From: SpSt-600 sp042408195
GTDB taxonomy: Bacteria > Chloroflexota > Anaerolineae > SpSt-600
NCBI GenBank assembly: GCA_042408195.1
Contig: JBHOQL010000043.1
Coordinates: 1-11,924 of the forward strand
DNA: 11,924 nt
Direction of reading: 5' to 3'
Positions 1 to 6,616 of this stretch are shown here, one piece after another. The position numbers were made by a program, and so were the translations under genes. The notes below the pieces were generated by a model that was not told the origin of the DNA, searched no databases, and saw nothing but the letters and a program-made list of their open reading frames with translations. Within the stretch, counting starts at the first letter, position 1. The number at the start of each line of letters is the position of its first letter.

Positions 1-201
1 GGGAAACCTGCCGAAAATCCCTCCGGAGCCGCCAGCCGAACGCCAGGGATAACCCTGGTCAGTAGACCTGGCCGGAGTCGCTGCCCGTTACCAGCAGCGG
101 GGGTATGAAAGTACCCCTCAAGAGCGGGCTATCCTTAGCCAATGAGGGTGGTACCGCGGGAGTGAGAAGCTCCCGTCCCTTAAGACGGGAGCTTTTCTTT
201 T
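1..201 (+). promoter_or_regulatory. T-box riboswitch leader (3' part) of the ileS operon
   Basis: This is an amino-acid-sensing leader that reads the charging state of a tRNA and decides between termination and readthrough. The T-box sequence AGGGTGGTACCGCGGG lies at 145-160. Upstream is a stem II hairpin (21-26 with 72-77, 32-35 with 68-71, 43-48 with 53-58) whose internal loop has the S-turn signature GAAC (38-41) opposite AGTA (61-64). Then comes a stem IIA hairpin (79-84 with 94-99) with loop CCGTTA (85-90), and a hairpin at 100-117. The antiterminator pairs 143-148 with 177-182 and 156-162 with 170-176, leaving the seven-base bulge TGGTACC (149-155). The bulge reads UGGU, which fits a tRNA ending ACCA. 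Stem I and the specifier codon lie mostly or wholly before the window, so isoleucine specificity is inferred from ileS downstream. Confidence 0.93.
167..201 (+). terminator. T-box-controlled intrinsic terminator before the ileS operon
   Basis: An 11-base-pair stem (167-177 with 184-194) closes the loop CCTTAA and is followed by the tract TTTTCTTTT. Its 5' arm overlaps the 3' half of the antiterminator (170-182), so the two structures exclude each other, as expected for transcriptional T-box control. Confidence 0.95.
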
Positions 202-217
202 GAGGGAGGAGAAGGTC

Positions 218-649
218 TTGGTCTTTAAAATTGAACCTCACTGGGAGGGACCTTCCCATTACACTATAATCTTTGACGGGGGAAGCGAGGGGAACCCAGG
301 CCCTGGCTACGGAAGCTATATCATAATCTCTAAAACGGGCCAAAAGAGGATTTACCGATTGTCCTTCGGAAATATTACTTCCAATGAGGCAGAATACAGA
401 ACCCTCGCTTCGGCCCTAAAAGAACTCATTAGCATTGTGGAGAAAGGAGGCAGAAACCCAGAAGAATTCACGGTGGAGATCCGGGGCGATAGTGCACTGG
501 TCGTAAACCAGGTTCTGGGCTTATGGAAAACCCGCGAACCCGTTCTCAGAGAACTCAGGGATGAAATTCGCAACCTCCTCGGACGCTTCAAAGCTTGGAG
601 ACTTATCAAAGCCCCAAAGGCCCAGATTAAGAAAGAATTAGGGCATTGA
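218..649 (+). CDS. RNase H-fold protein (RNase HI-like, C-terminally short)
   Basis: This 143-residue protein of the RNase H fold would cleave RNA in RNA-DNA hybrids if active. Three catalytic carboxylates of the family are recognisable: D20 in FDGGSEGNPGPG, E59 in TSNEAEY and D91 in RGDSALVVNQV. The protein ends at residue 143, at about the place where the fourth carboxylate (D134 in E. coli RNase HI) is expected; E140 is a possible stand-in. Neither other forward frame continues the domain. The TTG at 218 was chosen because GGGAGGAG (204-211) sits six bases upstream. An upstream in-frame TTG at 200 lies in the terminator T tract and has no ribosome binding site. The gene is the first of the T-box operon, 15 bases before ileS. 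A role in hybrid removal, or a non-catalytic nucleic-acid-binding role, are both open. Confidence 0.85.
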   Translation: MVFKIEPHWEGPSHYTIIFDGGSEGNPGPGYGSYIIISKTGQKRIYRLSFGNITSNEAEYRTLASALKELISIVEKGGRNPEEFTVEIRGDSALVVNQVLGLWKTREPVLRELRDEIRNLLGRFKAWRLIKAPKAQIKKELGH

Positions 650-664
650 GTAAAGGAGGTAGAT

Positions 665-3600
665 ATGGCTTTTAAGGAGGTCTCGCCAAAGGTCAATTTT
701 CCGCAGATGGAAGAAGAAATCCTGCGCTTTTGGAAGGATCATCAGATCTTTGAGAAAAGCCTCGAAAGGCGGAAGGATGCCCCTCGCTACGTCTTCTACG
801 AAGGCCCTCCCACAGCCAACGGTCTCCCGGGCATCCACCACGTCCTGGCCAGGGTCTTCAAGGACCTGTTCCCTCGCTATAAAACTATGAAAGGCTATTA
901 TTGCTTGAGAAGGGGTGGATGGGATACTCACGGCCTCCCCGTAGAGCTGGAAATTGAAAAAGAACTCGGCTTTACATCCAAAAGCCAGATAGAAGAGTTC
1001 GGCATTGCTGAATTCAACCGCCTTTGCAAGGAAAGCGTATTCCGCTACGTGAAGGAATGGGAAGAGCTCACCGAACGCATTGGCTTCTGGATTGACATGA
1101 AAAACGCCTACATTACCCTTAGCAATGAATTTATTGAGTCGGTATGGTGGATACTTAAACAGTTGTGGGATAAGGGTCTAATTTACAAGGGCTATAAATC
1201 TGTGCCTTATTGCCCTCGCTGTGGAACTCCATTATCTGACCACGAAGTGGCCCTTGGCTATAAAGAGGTGGAGGACCCCTCTATATATGTGCTTTTCCCA
1301 GTGAAAGATGAACCTGATACCTATTTCTTAGCCTGGACTACAACCCCTTGGACCTTGCCCGGGAACGCTGCCCTGGCTATCCACCCCGAGGTTGAGTATG
1401 TAATGGTGGAACAGACCAAGGATAGCAAAACCAGACGATACCTTTTGGCAAAACCGCTTCTTGAAAAGGTGATCCAAGGGGATTACTGCACCATCCGGAC
1501 TTTCCAGGCTCAAGAATTAGCCGGCAAGCGCTACCTACCGCTCTATTCATTCCTGCCCCTGGACAAAGATGCTCATTACGTAATACTGGCAGACTTCGTC
1601 AACACCGAAGAAGGGACAGGTATAGTCCACATTGCTCCAGCCTTCGGCGCTGAGGACTTGGAAATGGGGCAAAAATACGGCCTCCCTATAATCCAGACCG
1701 TAGATCCTGATGGTCGGATGATTGAAGAGGTCACCTCTTGGAAGGGCCTTTTTGTCAAAGAGGCCGATCCCCTCATCATCCAGGACCTGGAAGAAAGAGG
1801 CCTCCTCTACCGCAAAGAACTTTACCTTCACACCTACCCCTTCTGCTGGCGGTGCGGCACCCCCTTGCTCTACTACGCCCATCCTACTTGGTTTATTCAG
1901 ACCACCCGTTATCGCGACCTTATGGTAGCGCTCAACAAGAAGATAAACTGGGTACCGGAACACATAAGAGATGGCCGGTTCGGCAACTGGCTCGAGAACA
2001 ACGTTGACTGGGCCCTGAGCCGGAACCGCTATTGGGGAACACCTCTCCCTATCTGGATTTGTGAGAAGTGCAGTGACATAACCTTTATTGGAAGTTACAG
2101 AGAACTCAAGGAAAGGGTAGAAAGTTCTGGCTACCCTTGGCCTGAACCTTGGGATCCCCATAGACCTTATGTGGATCAAGTTGTTTTCAATTGCGAACAT
2201 TGCGGAGGACTAAAACGTCGCGTGCCTGAAGTGATTGACTGCTGGTTCGACTCTGGCGCAATGCCCGTAGCTCAGTGGCACTACCCCTTTGAAAACCAGG
2301 AAATCTTTGAAGAGCAGTTCCCAGCCGACTTCATCTGCGAGGGGGTGGACCAGACCAGAGGATGGTTTTACAGCCTCCATGCTATTTCTAGCATGCTCTT
2401 TGAAACCCCCTGCTACAAAAACGTAATCTGCTTAGGCCTGGTGCTGGATGAAAAAGGCGAGAAAATGTCCAAATCCAAGGGCAACGTCGTTGACCCTTGG
2501 TCGGTAATAAATGCTTACGGGGCCGATGCAGTGCGCTGGTACCTCTTTACGGCTGCTCCTCCTGGTCAGGAACGCCGTTTTTCCCACAACCTTGTGAGCG
2601 AAGTGGTGAACAAATTCATGCTTACCCTTTGGAACTCCTATACCTTCTTCGTGACCTATGCCAGGATAGATGGCTTCGACCCCAGACAGAACTATATACC
2701 TCCAGCTGAAAGGGCTCTCCTGGACCGCTGGATCCTTTCCGAATTGAATCTCTTGATCAAGAATACTACTGAAGCGATGGATCGCTACGATGTCCCTGGA
2801 GCCGCCCGGCCGATAGAGGATTTTGTAGATGACCTCTCCAACTGGTACATTCGCCGGAGCCGCCGTCGCTTCTGGAAGAGCGAGGCCGACCAGGACAAGT
2901 TCTCTGCCTACCACACCCTCTACGAAGTCTTGGTAACCCTGTCCAAACTCCTGGCACCTTTCACCCCCTTTATCGCCGATGAAATCTACCGCAACCTGGT
3001 CCTGAACGTTGACCCCCTGGCTCCGGAGAGCGTTCACCTCTGCGACTACCCAGTGGCAGATGAAAGTTTGATAGACTATGACCTCATGCTTGATGTCCGC
3101 CTGGCGATGCGGTTGGCAAGTTTGGGATTGGCGGCCCGCAATAAAGCTCGCATTAAAGTCCGCCAGCCACTGGAGAAAGCTTTGGTTAAGGTCCGTTCAG
3201 AAGAGGAGAGAGAAAGAGTTCTGAGGATTGCCGACCAACTTCAAGATGAATTGAACGTTAAGGAAGTTGTGCTCATTGACGATGAAAGCCTGGTGGTATC
3301 CTACCGGCTGGATACGGTTCCTGAGCTCCTGGGCAAGAAACTCGGCAGCCTTTACCCCAAAGTTCGGGAACATCTCCAGTCCCTGACCGACCCTGCCATA
3401 GCCCGCAGGCTTCTTGCAGGCCTTCCAGTGGAGATAGAACTTTATGAAGGAGCTGTCACCCTTTCACCAGAAGAAGTCAAGGTGGAACTGGTAGACAAGG
3501 AAGGTTATGCTGCGGTCCTTGATGCCGGTTACTTGGTATCCGTCACCACGGTCATAACCCCTGAACTGAGGCGGGAAGGCCTGGCCAGGGAACTTGTAAG

Positions 3601-3847
3601 GCGTATCCAGAACATCCGTAAAGAGGCCGATTTCCGCATCGAAGACCGCATCTACACCTTCTACCAGACAGGGCCGGAACTCCGAGAGGTCTTTACTCTC
3701 TTCGCTGATTACATCAAACGGGAGACCCTCTCCCTGGAACTTATAGAGGGCACACCGGAAGAGGGATCCTTTGTTTCAACCTTTGAGCTAGAAGTGGACA
3801 AGGGCCGCAAGGAGAAGGTCACTATAGGGATTAAGCAAGTCCGCTGA
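665..3847 (+). CDS. ileS: isoleucyl-tRNA synthetase, type 2, with GIHH signature
   Basis: Cytosolic class I synthetase that charges tRNA-Ile with isoleucine using ATP. At 1060 residues it is full length and closely resembles the Thermus enzyme. The active-site signature is G56-I57-H58-H59 (830-841) rather than HxGH. KMSKS is intact at 600-604 (2462-2476). The CP1 editing domain has the threonine run T225-T227 in TTTPWTLPGN and D331 in the segment GTGIVHIAPAFGAED. Four CxxC-type pairs (C183/C186, C394/C397, C466/C469, C510/C513) probably bind zinc. The anticodon-binding and C-terminal regions follow from about residue 700. AAAGGAGGT at 653-661 sits just before the ATG. The gene is under the upstream T-box together with the RNase H-like gene. 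The GxHH swap is a known subclass of type 2 IleRS associated with mupirocin hyper-resistance. Confidence 0.98.
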   Translation: MAFKEVSPKVNFPQMEEEILRFWKDHQIFEKSLERRKDAPRYVFYEGPPTANGLPGIHHVLARVFKDLFPRYKTMKGYYCLRRGGWDTHGLPVELEIEKELGFTSKSQIEEFGIAEFNRLCKESVFRYVKEWEELTERIGFWIDMKNAYITLSNEFIESVWWILKQLWDKGLIYKGYKSVPYCPRCGTPLSDHEVALGYKEVEDPSIYVLFPVKDEPDTYFLAWTTTPWTLPGNAALAIHPEVEYVMVEQTKDSKTRRYLLAKPLLEKVIQGDYCTIRTFQAQELAGKRYLPLYSFLPLDKDAHYVILADFVNTEEGTGIVHIAPAFGAEDLEMGQKYGLPIIQTVDPDGRMIEEVTSWKGLFVKEADPLIIQDLEERGLLYRKELYLHTYPFCWRCGTPLLYYAHPTWFIQTTRYRDLMVALNKKINWVPEHIRDGRFGNWLENNVDWALSRNRYWGTPLPIWICEKCSDITFIGSYRELKERVESSGYPWPEPWDPHRPYVDQVVFNCEHCGGLKRRVPEVIDCWFDSGAMPVAQWHYPFENQEIFEEQFPADFICEGVDQTRGWFYSLHAISSMLFETPCYKNVICLGLVLDEKGEKMSKSKGNVVDPWSVINAYGADAVRWYLFTAAPPGQERRFSHNLVSEVVNKFMLTLWNSYTFFVTYARIDGFDPRQNYIPPAERALLDRWILSELNLLIKNTTEAMDRYDVPGAARPIEDFVDDLSNWYIRRSRRRFWKSEADQDKFSAYHTLYEVLVTLSKLLAPFTPFIADEIYRNLVLNVDPLAPESVHLCDYPVADESLIDYDLMLDVRLAMRLASLGLAARNKARIKVRQPLEKALVKVRSEEERERVLRIADQLQDELNVKEVVLIDDESLVVSYRLDTVPELLGKKLGSLYPKVREHLQSLTDPAIARRLLAGLPVEIELYEGAVTLSPEEVKVELVDKEGYAAVLDAGYLVSVTTVITPELRREGLARELVRRIQNIRKEADFRIEDRIYTFYQTGPELREVFTLFADYIKRETLSLELIEGTPEEGSFVSTFELEVDKGRKEKVTIGIKQVR

Positions 3848-3864
3848 AGTTCCACCAGCATCAG

Positions 3865-3905
3865 AAAAGGGGGTGGGTTTTTAGCTTCCCACCCCCTTTT
3901 GTTTT
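3865..3905 (+). terminator. Intrinsic terminator after ileS
   Basis: A 13-base-pair perfect stem pairs AAAAGGGGGTGGG (3865-3877) with CCCACCCCCTTTT (3888-3900), followed by GTTTT. The A-rich 5' flank and T-rich 3' end mean it could also act on minus-strand transcription. It closes the RNase H-ileS operon 17 bases after the ileS stop. Confidence 0.92.
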
Positions 3906-4031
3906 GCCAGAAGGAAAGAGAACTGTTTTATTTTATGTAAAACTAAAGCTTTTTGCTTTTGAAAATGCCATAAATTAAGCCAGCATGGAACCTTCAGCGA
4001 GACCGGACAAAGGGCTTGCTTTTAAAAGCTT

Positions 4032-4059
4032 TTGCGGTCAATTTTGGTTTGCGTATAAT
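4032..4059 (+). promoter_or_regulatory. Candidate sigma-70-type promoter for the Uma2 gene
   Basis: A perfect -10 box TATAAT (4054-4059) is preceded at 16 bases by a weak -35 match TTGCGG (4032-4037). Transcription would start near 4066, only about ten bases before the ATG at 4076 and right at the ribosome binding site GGAGGAG (4067-4073). That is unusually tight, so the call is tentative. The remaining sequence between the ileS terminator and this site (3906-4031) is AT-rich, and I see no gene or clear signal in it. Confidence 0.45.
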
Positions 4060-4075
4060 ATTATCCGGAGGAGCT

Positions 4076-4759
4076 ATGGACAAGCGGGGGGAAGAAATCC
4101 TGAGAAAGCTCAAGGAGCCTGGTGTCCTTACCGAAGAGCTCAAACGGGAACTCATTGAGCTCTTGGTTTTATCTCCGGAGAAAAGGAAGATGACCTACGA
4201 GGAATTTCTGGAATGGGCTGATGAGGACGCTCTCGCTGAGTGGGTAGAGGGAGAAGTAGTGCTCTACAGTCCAGCCTCCGTTCAACACCAAGTCATAAGG
4301 GACTTCCTCTTGGCAACAATGCGCGCCTTTACAGAGGCAAAGGGTCTTGGCATTGTCCTCAGTGCACCTTTCCAGATGAAGCTGGCAAGGTCAGGAAGGG
4401 AGCCTGACCTTTTATTCGTGGCAAAGGACAACCTGGGAAGGCTAAGAGAGACCTACCTCGAAGGGCCAGCGGATTTAGTAGTGGAGATAGTTTCCCCCGA
4501 AAGTGAGCGCAGGGACAAAGGGGAAAAGTTTTGGGAGTATCAGGAGGCCGGAGTAAAGGAATACTGGATCATTGACCCTGAAAAAAAGCAGGCCGAGTTC
4601 TGGGAGCTTTCCCTTTCAGGAAAGTTCCAGCTCCGAATGGAAGGAAGCGAAGGAAAGTACGAAAGCAAAGCGATTGAGGGCTTCTGGCTCAGGATAGAAT
4701 GGCTCTGGAACCCGCCTTCACTCCTGGATGCCATTAGGGAGATGGGAATTATTGGATAG
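4076..4759 (+). CDS. Uma2-family (DUF820) PD-(D/E)XK endonuclease-like protein
   Basis: This 227-residue protein belongs to the Uma2 family, which has a restriction-endonuclease-like fold and is found in many copies in Cyanobacteria, Chloroflexota and relatives. Its biological role is not established. Family marks in order are: YEEFLEWADEDALAEWVEGE (41-60), H71 in SVQHQ, the catalytic-type D111 in REPDLLFV, E137 in VVEIVSPES, R146-D147 with K151 shortly after, and GVKEYWIIDP (159-168). The carboxylates and lysine of the fold are therefore present. About 35 extra N-terminal residues, charged and helical, precede the usual family start. The ATG at 4076 has GGAGGAG (4067-4073) just before it; an upstream in-frame extension to 4016 has no ribosome binding site. 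It stands alone between two terminator-like hairpins, with no methyltransferase or antitoxin partner beside it. Confidence 0.9.
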   Translation: MDKRGEEILRKLKEPGVLTEELKRELIELLVLSPEKRKMTYEEFLEWADEDALAEWVEGEVVLYSPASVQHQVIRDFLLATMRAFTEAKGLGIVLSAPFQMKLARSGREPDLLFVAKDNLGRLRETYLEGPADLVVEIVSPESERRDKGEKFWEYQEAGVKEYWIIDPEKKQAEFWELSLSGKFQLRMEGSEGKYESKAIEGFWLRIEWLWNPPSLLDAIREMGIIG

Positions 4760-4782
4760 ATAAATCTGGCTCTTTTGAAAAC

Positions 4783-4815
4783 AAGCGGGCAGATAAAGCT
4801 CGCTTTAATTTTCTT
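4783..4815 (+). terminator. Possible weak terminator after the Uma2 gene
   Basis: AAGCGGGC (4783-4790) pairs with GCTCGCTT (4798-4805), including one G-T pair, around the loop AGATAAA. The following tract TAATTTTCTT is only moderately T-rich. Efficiency is doubtful, and the next gene could be transcribed by readthrough. I found no convincing promoter between here and 4836. Confidence 0.45.
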
Positions 4816-4835
4816 CAGAGGGGAAAAATGGAAAA

Positions 4836-6155
4836 ATGGACTATAAAGAAGAAATTTCCAACAATTTAGAAAACCCTGAGGGACTGGAAAGGCTTTACCG
4901 TCAGGCCCTTGGGAAACGAGAAGCCAATCTCTTCGCTGAAGCGTTGGAGAGCCTCTATTCCGCCCACCCGCAGAATCTCCTCTTGGCCGCCTGGCACTAC
5001 CGGCTGAGGGAAGAGGTCGCCGCAAGAGCAGTGCCTGGAAGGTTGCTCTCCCATTGGCTCCTGGCCGTGCTCTTGGCTATACCAAACGGAATCGTAATGT
5101 GGTGGTTGGCAGATTACCGCCTGTTGGCTCGTCAGCAGCTTATGCTCTTCTTACTCTATTGGGCCCCGGTTTGCGCTACTTTCGTTCTCTTCTTCCTGTT
5201 CCTAACCCGGCGACAATTCCTGAACCGTTTCATTCTCTCACTGATGGTCCTTGCCTTTGCCAGTTCCTGGGTCTATTTCGCCGATTTCCTCATCAAAAGG
5301 GAAATTTTCTGGAAGCAATACCTAAATCTAGGGGCTATCCACCTCATTTTTCTATCCTGGGCTGCCATTGGCCTATACATACTTAAAGGGCAATACGATG
5401 TGGAAAGCCGATTCGCCTTTTTAGCCAAATCTCTGGAAGCCTTAGTTATGGGCGGACTGATGGGCATAGTCCTTGGGGTCTTCTCCGGCATTTCCCTCAG
5501 CCTTTTTTCCACCTTGAGACTTATCCTATCTGAGCCCGTGATGCGGATTTTCTTCTACGGTGGTGCGGGATGTGTTCCTGTCCTTGCTGTAGCTTCAATT
5601 TATGAGCCCCTTCGGAGCCTGCGGGAACAGAATTTCGCTGCCATCTTTCGGTTCACAACCTTGCTCCTCCGCTTCTTCCTCCTGCCCTCGATTCTAATAC
5701 TCCTGGTTTATATCATCCTCATCCCCTTCAGATTCTTTGAGCCGTTCTACAACCGCGAGGCCCTCATTTCCTACAATATAATGCTCTTTGCGGTAGTTGC
5801 ACTTCTCCTCTGGACCACTCCAATTGAGAGAGGAGAGCTTTCCGAAAGATTGAGCACCTGGATAAGGTGGGGGCATATGGTCTTAACTGCGCTGGCTATT
5901 ATCGTTAGCCTATATGCCTTTTCAGCCATAGTTTACCGCACATGGTGGGATGGCTTGACCCCTAACCGCATTACCGTAATTGGCTGGAACATCGTTAATA
6001 CCGTCCTCTTGGCCATCCTCCTCTGGCGAGAGGCGAAAGCCGGCGAAGGTTGGATTGCAGCCGCACAAAGGACCTTTGCACAGGCAATGCCTGTATATGC
6101 AATATGGAGCTCTCTTCTCCTTTTGGCTTTGCCCTTAATCTTTACCGGAGGATAG
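4836..6155 (+). CDS. Multi-spanning membrane protein, DUF4153-like
   Basis: This 439-residue integral membrane protein has no known function. The first roughly 65 residues are hydrophilic, charged and helical, so probably cytoplasmic. About eleven hydrophobic segments follow, near residues 70-92, 101-123, 131-152, 162-182, 200-227, 234-256, 270-297, 311-328, 346-367, 379-398 and 417-436. Near the C-terminus WDGLTPNR (371-378) between two helices recalls the loop of DUF4153 membrane proteins, but the match is partial and made by eye. No transporter or enzyme motif is seen. The ribosome binding site is modest (GAGGGG, about 4818-4823). An ATG at 4828 opens only a 13-codon frame. Its stop is two bases before the MaoC gene start, so the two are almost certainly co-transcribed and probably translationally coupled. 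It could also be an unrelated membrane family. Confidence 0.8.
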   Translation: MDYKEEISNNLENPEGLERLYRQALGKREANLFAEALESLYSAHPQNLLLAAWHYRLREEVAARAVPGRLLSHWLLAVLLAIPNGIVMWWLADYRLLARQQLMLFLLYWAPVCATFVLFFLFLTRRQFLNRFILSLMVLAFASSWVYFADFLIKREIFWKQYLNLGAIHLIFLSWAAIGLYILKGQYDVESRFAFLAKSLEALVMGGLMGIVLGVFSGISLSLFSTLRLILSEPVMRIFFYGGAGCVPVLAVASIYEPLRSLREQNFAAIFRFTTLLLRFFLLPSILILLVYIILIPFRFFEPFYNREALISYNIMLFAVVALLLWTTPIERGELSERLSTWIRWGHMVLTALAIIVSLYAFSAIVYRTWWDGLTPNRITVIGWNIVNTVLLAILLWREAKAGEGWIAAAQRTFAQAMPVYAIWSSLLLLALPLIFTGG

Positions 6156-6157
6156 TG

Positions 6158-6601
6158 ATGAACCGGGGTCTTTACTTTGAAGACATTGAAGAAGGTATGA
6201 CCGTGAGCTCGCCAGGGCGCACCATAACCGAAGCCGACATCGTCCTCTTCTCCGCTCTATCAGGAGATTGGAACCAACTCCATACCAATGCTGAGTATGC
6301 CAAAAACACACCATTCGGGGAGAGGATAGCCCACGGCCTTCTGGGCCTCGCCGTTGCTTCGGGCCTGGCATCTCGCCTGGGCTTCCTGGAGGGAACTGTG
6401 GAGGCTTTCCTCAGCCTTGATTGGAAGTTCAAGGCCCCCATAAGGATAGGGGATACTGTCCATATCGAGGCCTCCGTAGCCCGGAAAAGAGCAATGCCCA
6501 GCCTTGGAGGGGTCGTGGTCTTTGACGTATCTCTCCTGAACCAGAAAGGCGAGGTGGTCCAGAAGGGCCAGTGGACTGTTCTAGTTAAAAGAAAACCCTG
6601 A
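6158..6601 (+). CDS. MaoC-like hot-dog dehydratase (enoyl-CoA hydratase type)
   Basis: This 147-residue single hot-dog domain protein belongs to the MaoC/PhaJ group, which hydrates trans-2-enoyl-CoA or dehydrates 3-hydroxyacyl thioesters. The hydratase motif is present as FSALSGDWNQLHTNAEYA (31-48), with catalytic D37, N39 and H42 in the D-x-N-x-x-H arrangement, followed by FGERIAHGLL (53-62). The C-terminal beta strands (IRIGDTVHIEASV and GEVVQKGQWTVLV) complete the fold, and the length is normal. The ATG at 6158 is preceded by CCGGAGGA (6145-6152), located inside the end of the upstream membrane gene. The next gene begins 15 bases after its stop. The substrate cannot be read from sequence, and nothing beside it (no thiolase, ligase or dehydrogenase) points to a fatty-acid or polyhydroxyalkanoate pathway. 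Confidence 0.92.
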   Translation: MNRGLYFEDIEEGMTVSSPGRTITEADIVLFSALSGDWNQLHTNAEYAKNTPFGERIAHGLLGLAVASGLASRLGFLEGTVEAFLSLDWKFKAPIRIGDTVHIEASVARKRAMPSLGGVVVFDVSLLNQKGEVVQKGQWTVLVKRKP

Positions 6602-6616
6602 AGTGGGAGGCTGACT

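Noticed and set aside
1..77. Resemblance to a cobalamin riboswitch (GGGAA start and a B12-box-like GTCAGTAGACCTGG).
   Set aside because: The same segment folds as a T-box stem II with an S-turn, directly followed by CCGTTA and a perfect T-box, and the downstream gene is ileS.
1547..2200. Long minus-strand open frame of 217 codons inside ileS.
   Set aside because: It is a shadow of the ileS coding frame with no ribosome binding site and no recognisable domain.
2432..3037. Minus-strand open frame of 201 codons inside ileS.
   Set aside because: It is antisense to strongly conserved ileS sequence, with no start signal or family features.
4076..4835. Uma2 gene as part of a toxin-antitoxin or restriction-modification system.
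   Set aside because: No methyltransferase, specificity subunit or small partner gene lies beside it; it stands alone.
4828..4869. ATG at 4828 as an alternative start of the membrane protein gene or a leader peptide.
   Set aside because: It is out of frame with the membrane protein and stops after 13 codons, with no attenuator structure behind it.
6050..6157. N-terminal extension of the MaoC gene back to 6050.
   Set aside because: The extension overlaps the membrane protein gene. The ATG at 6158 has a good ribosome binding site and matches the family N-terminus.
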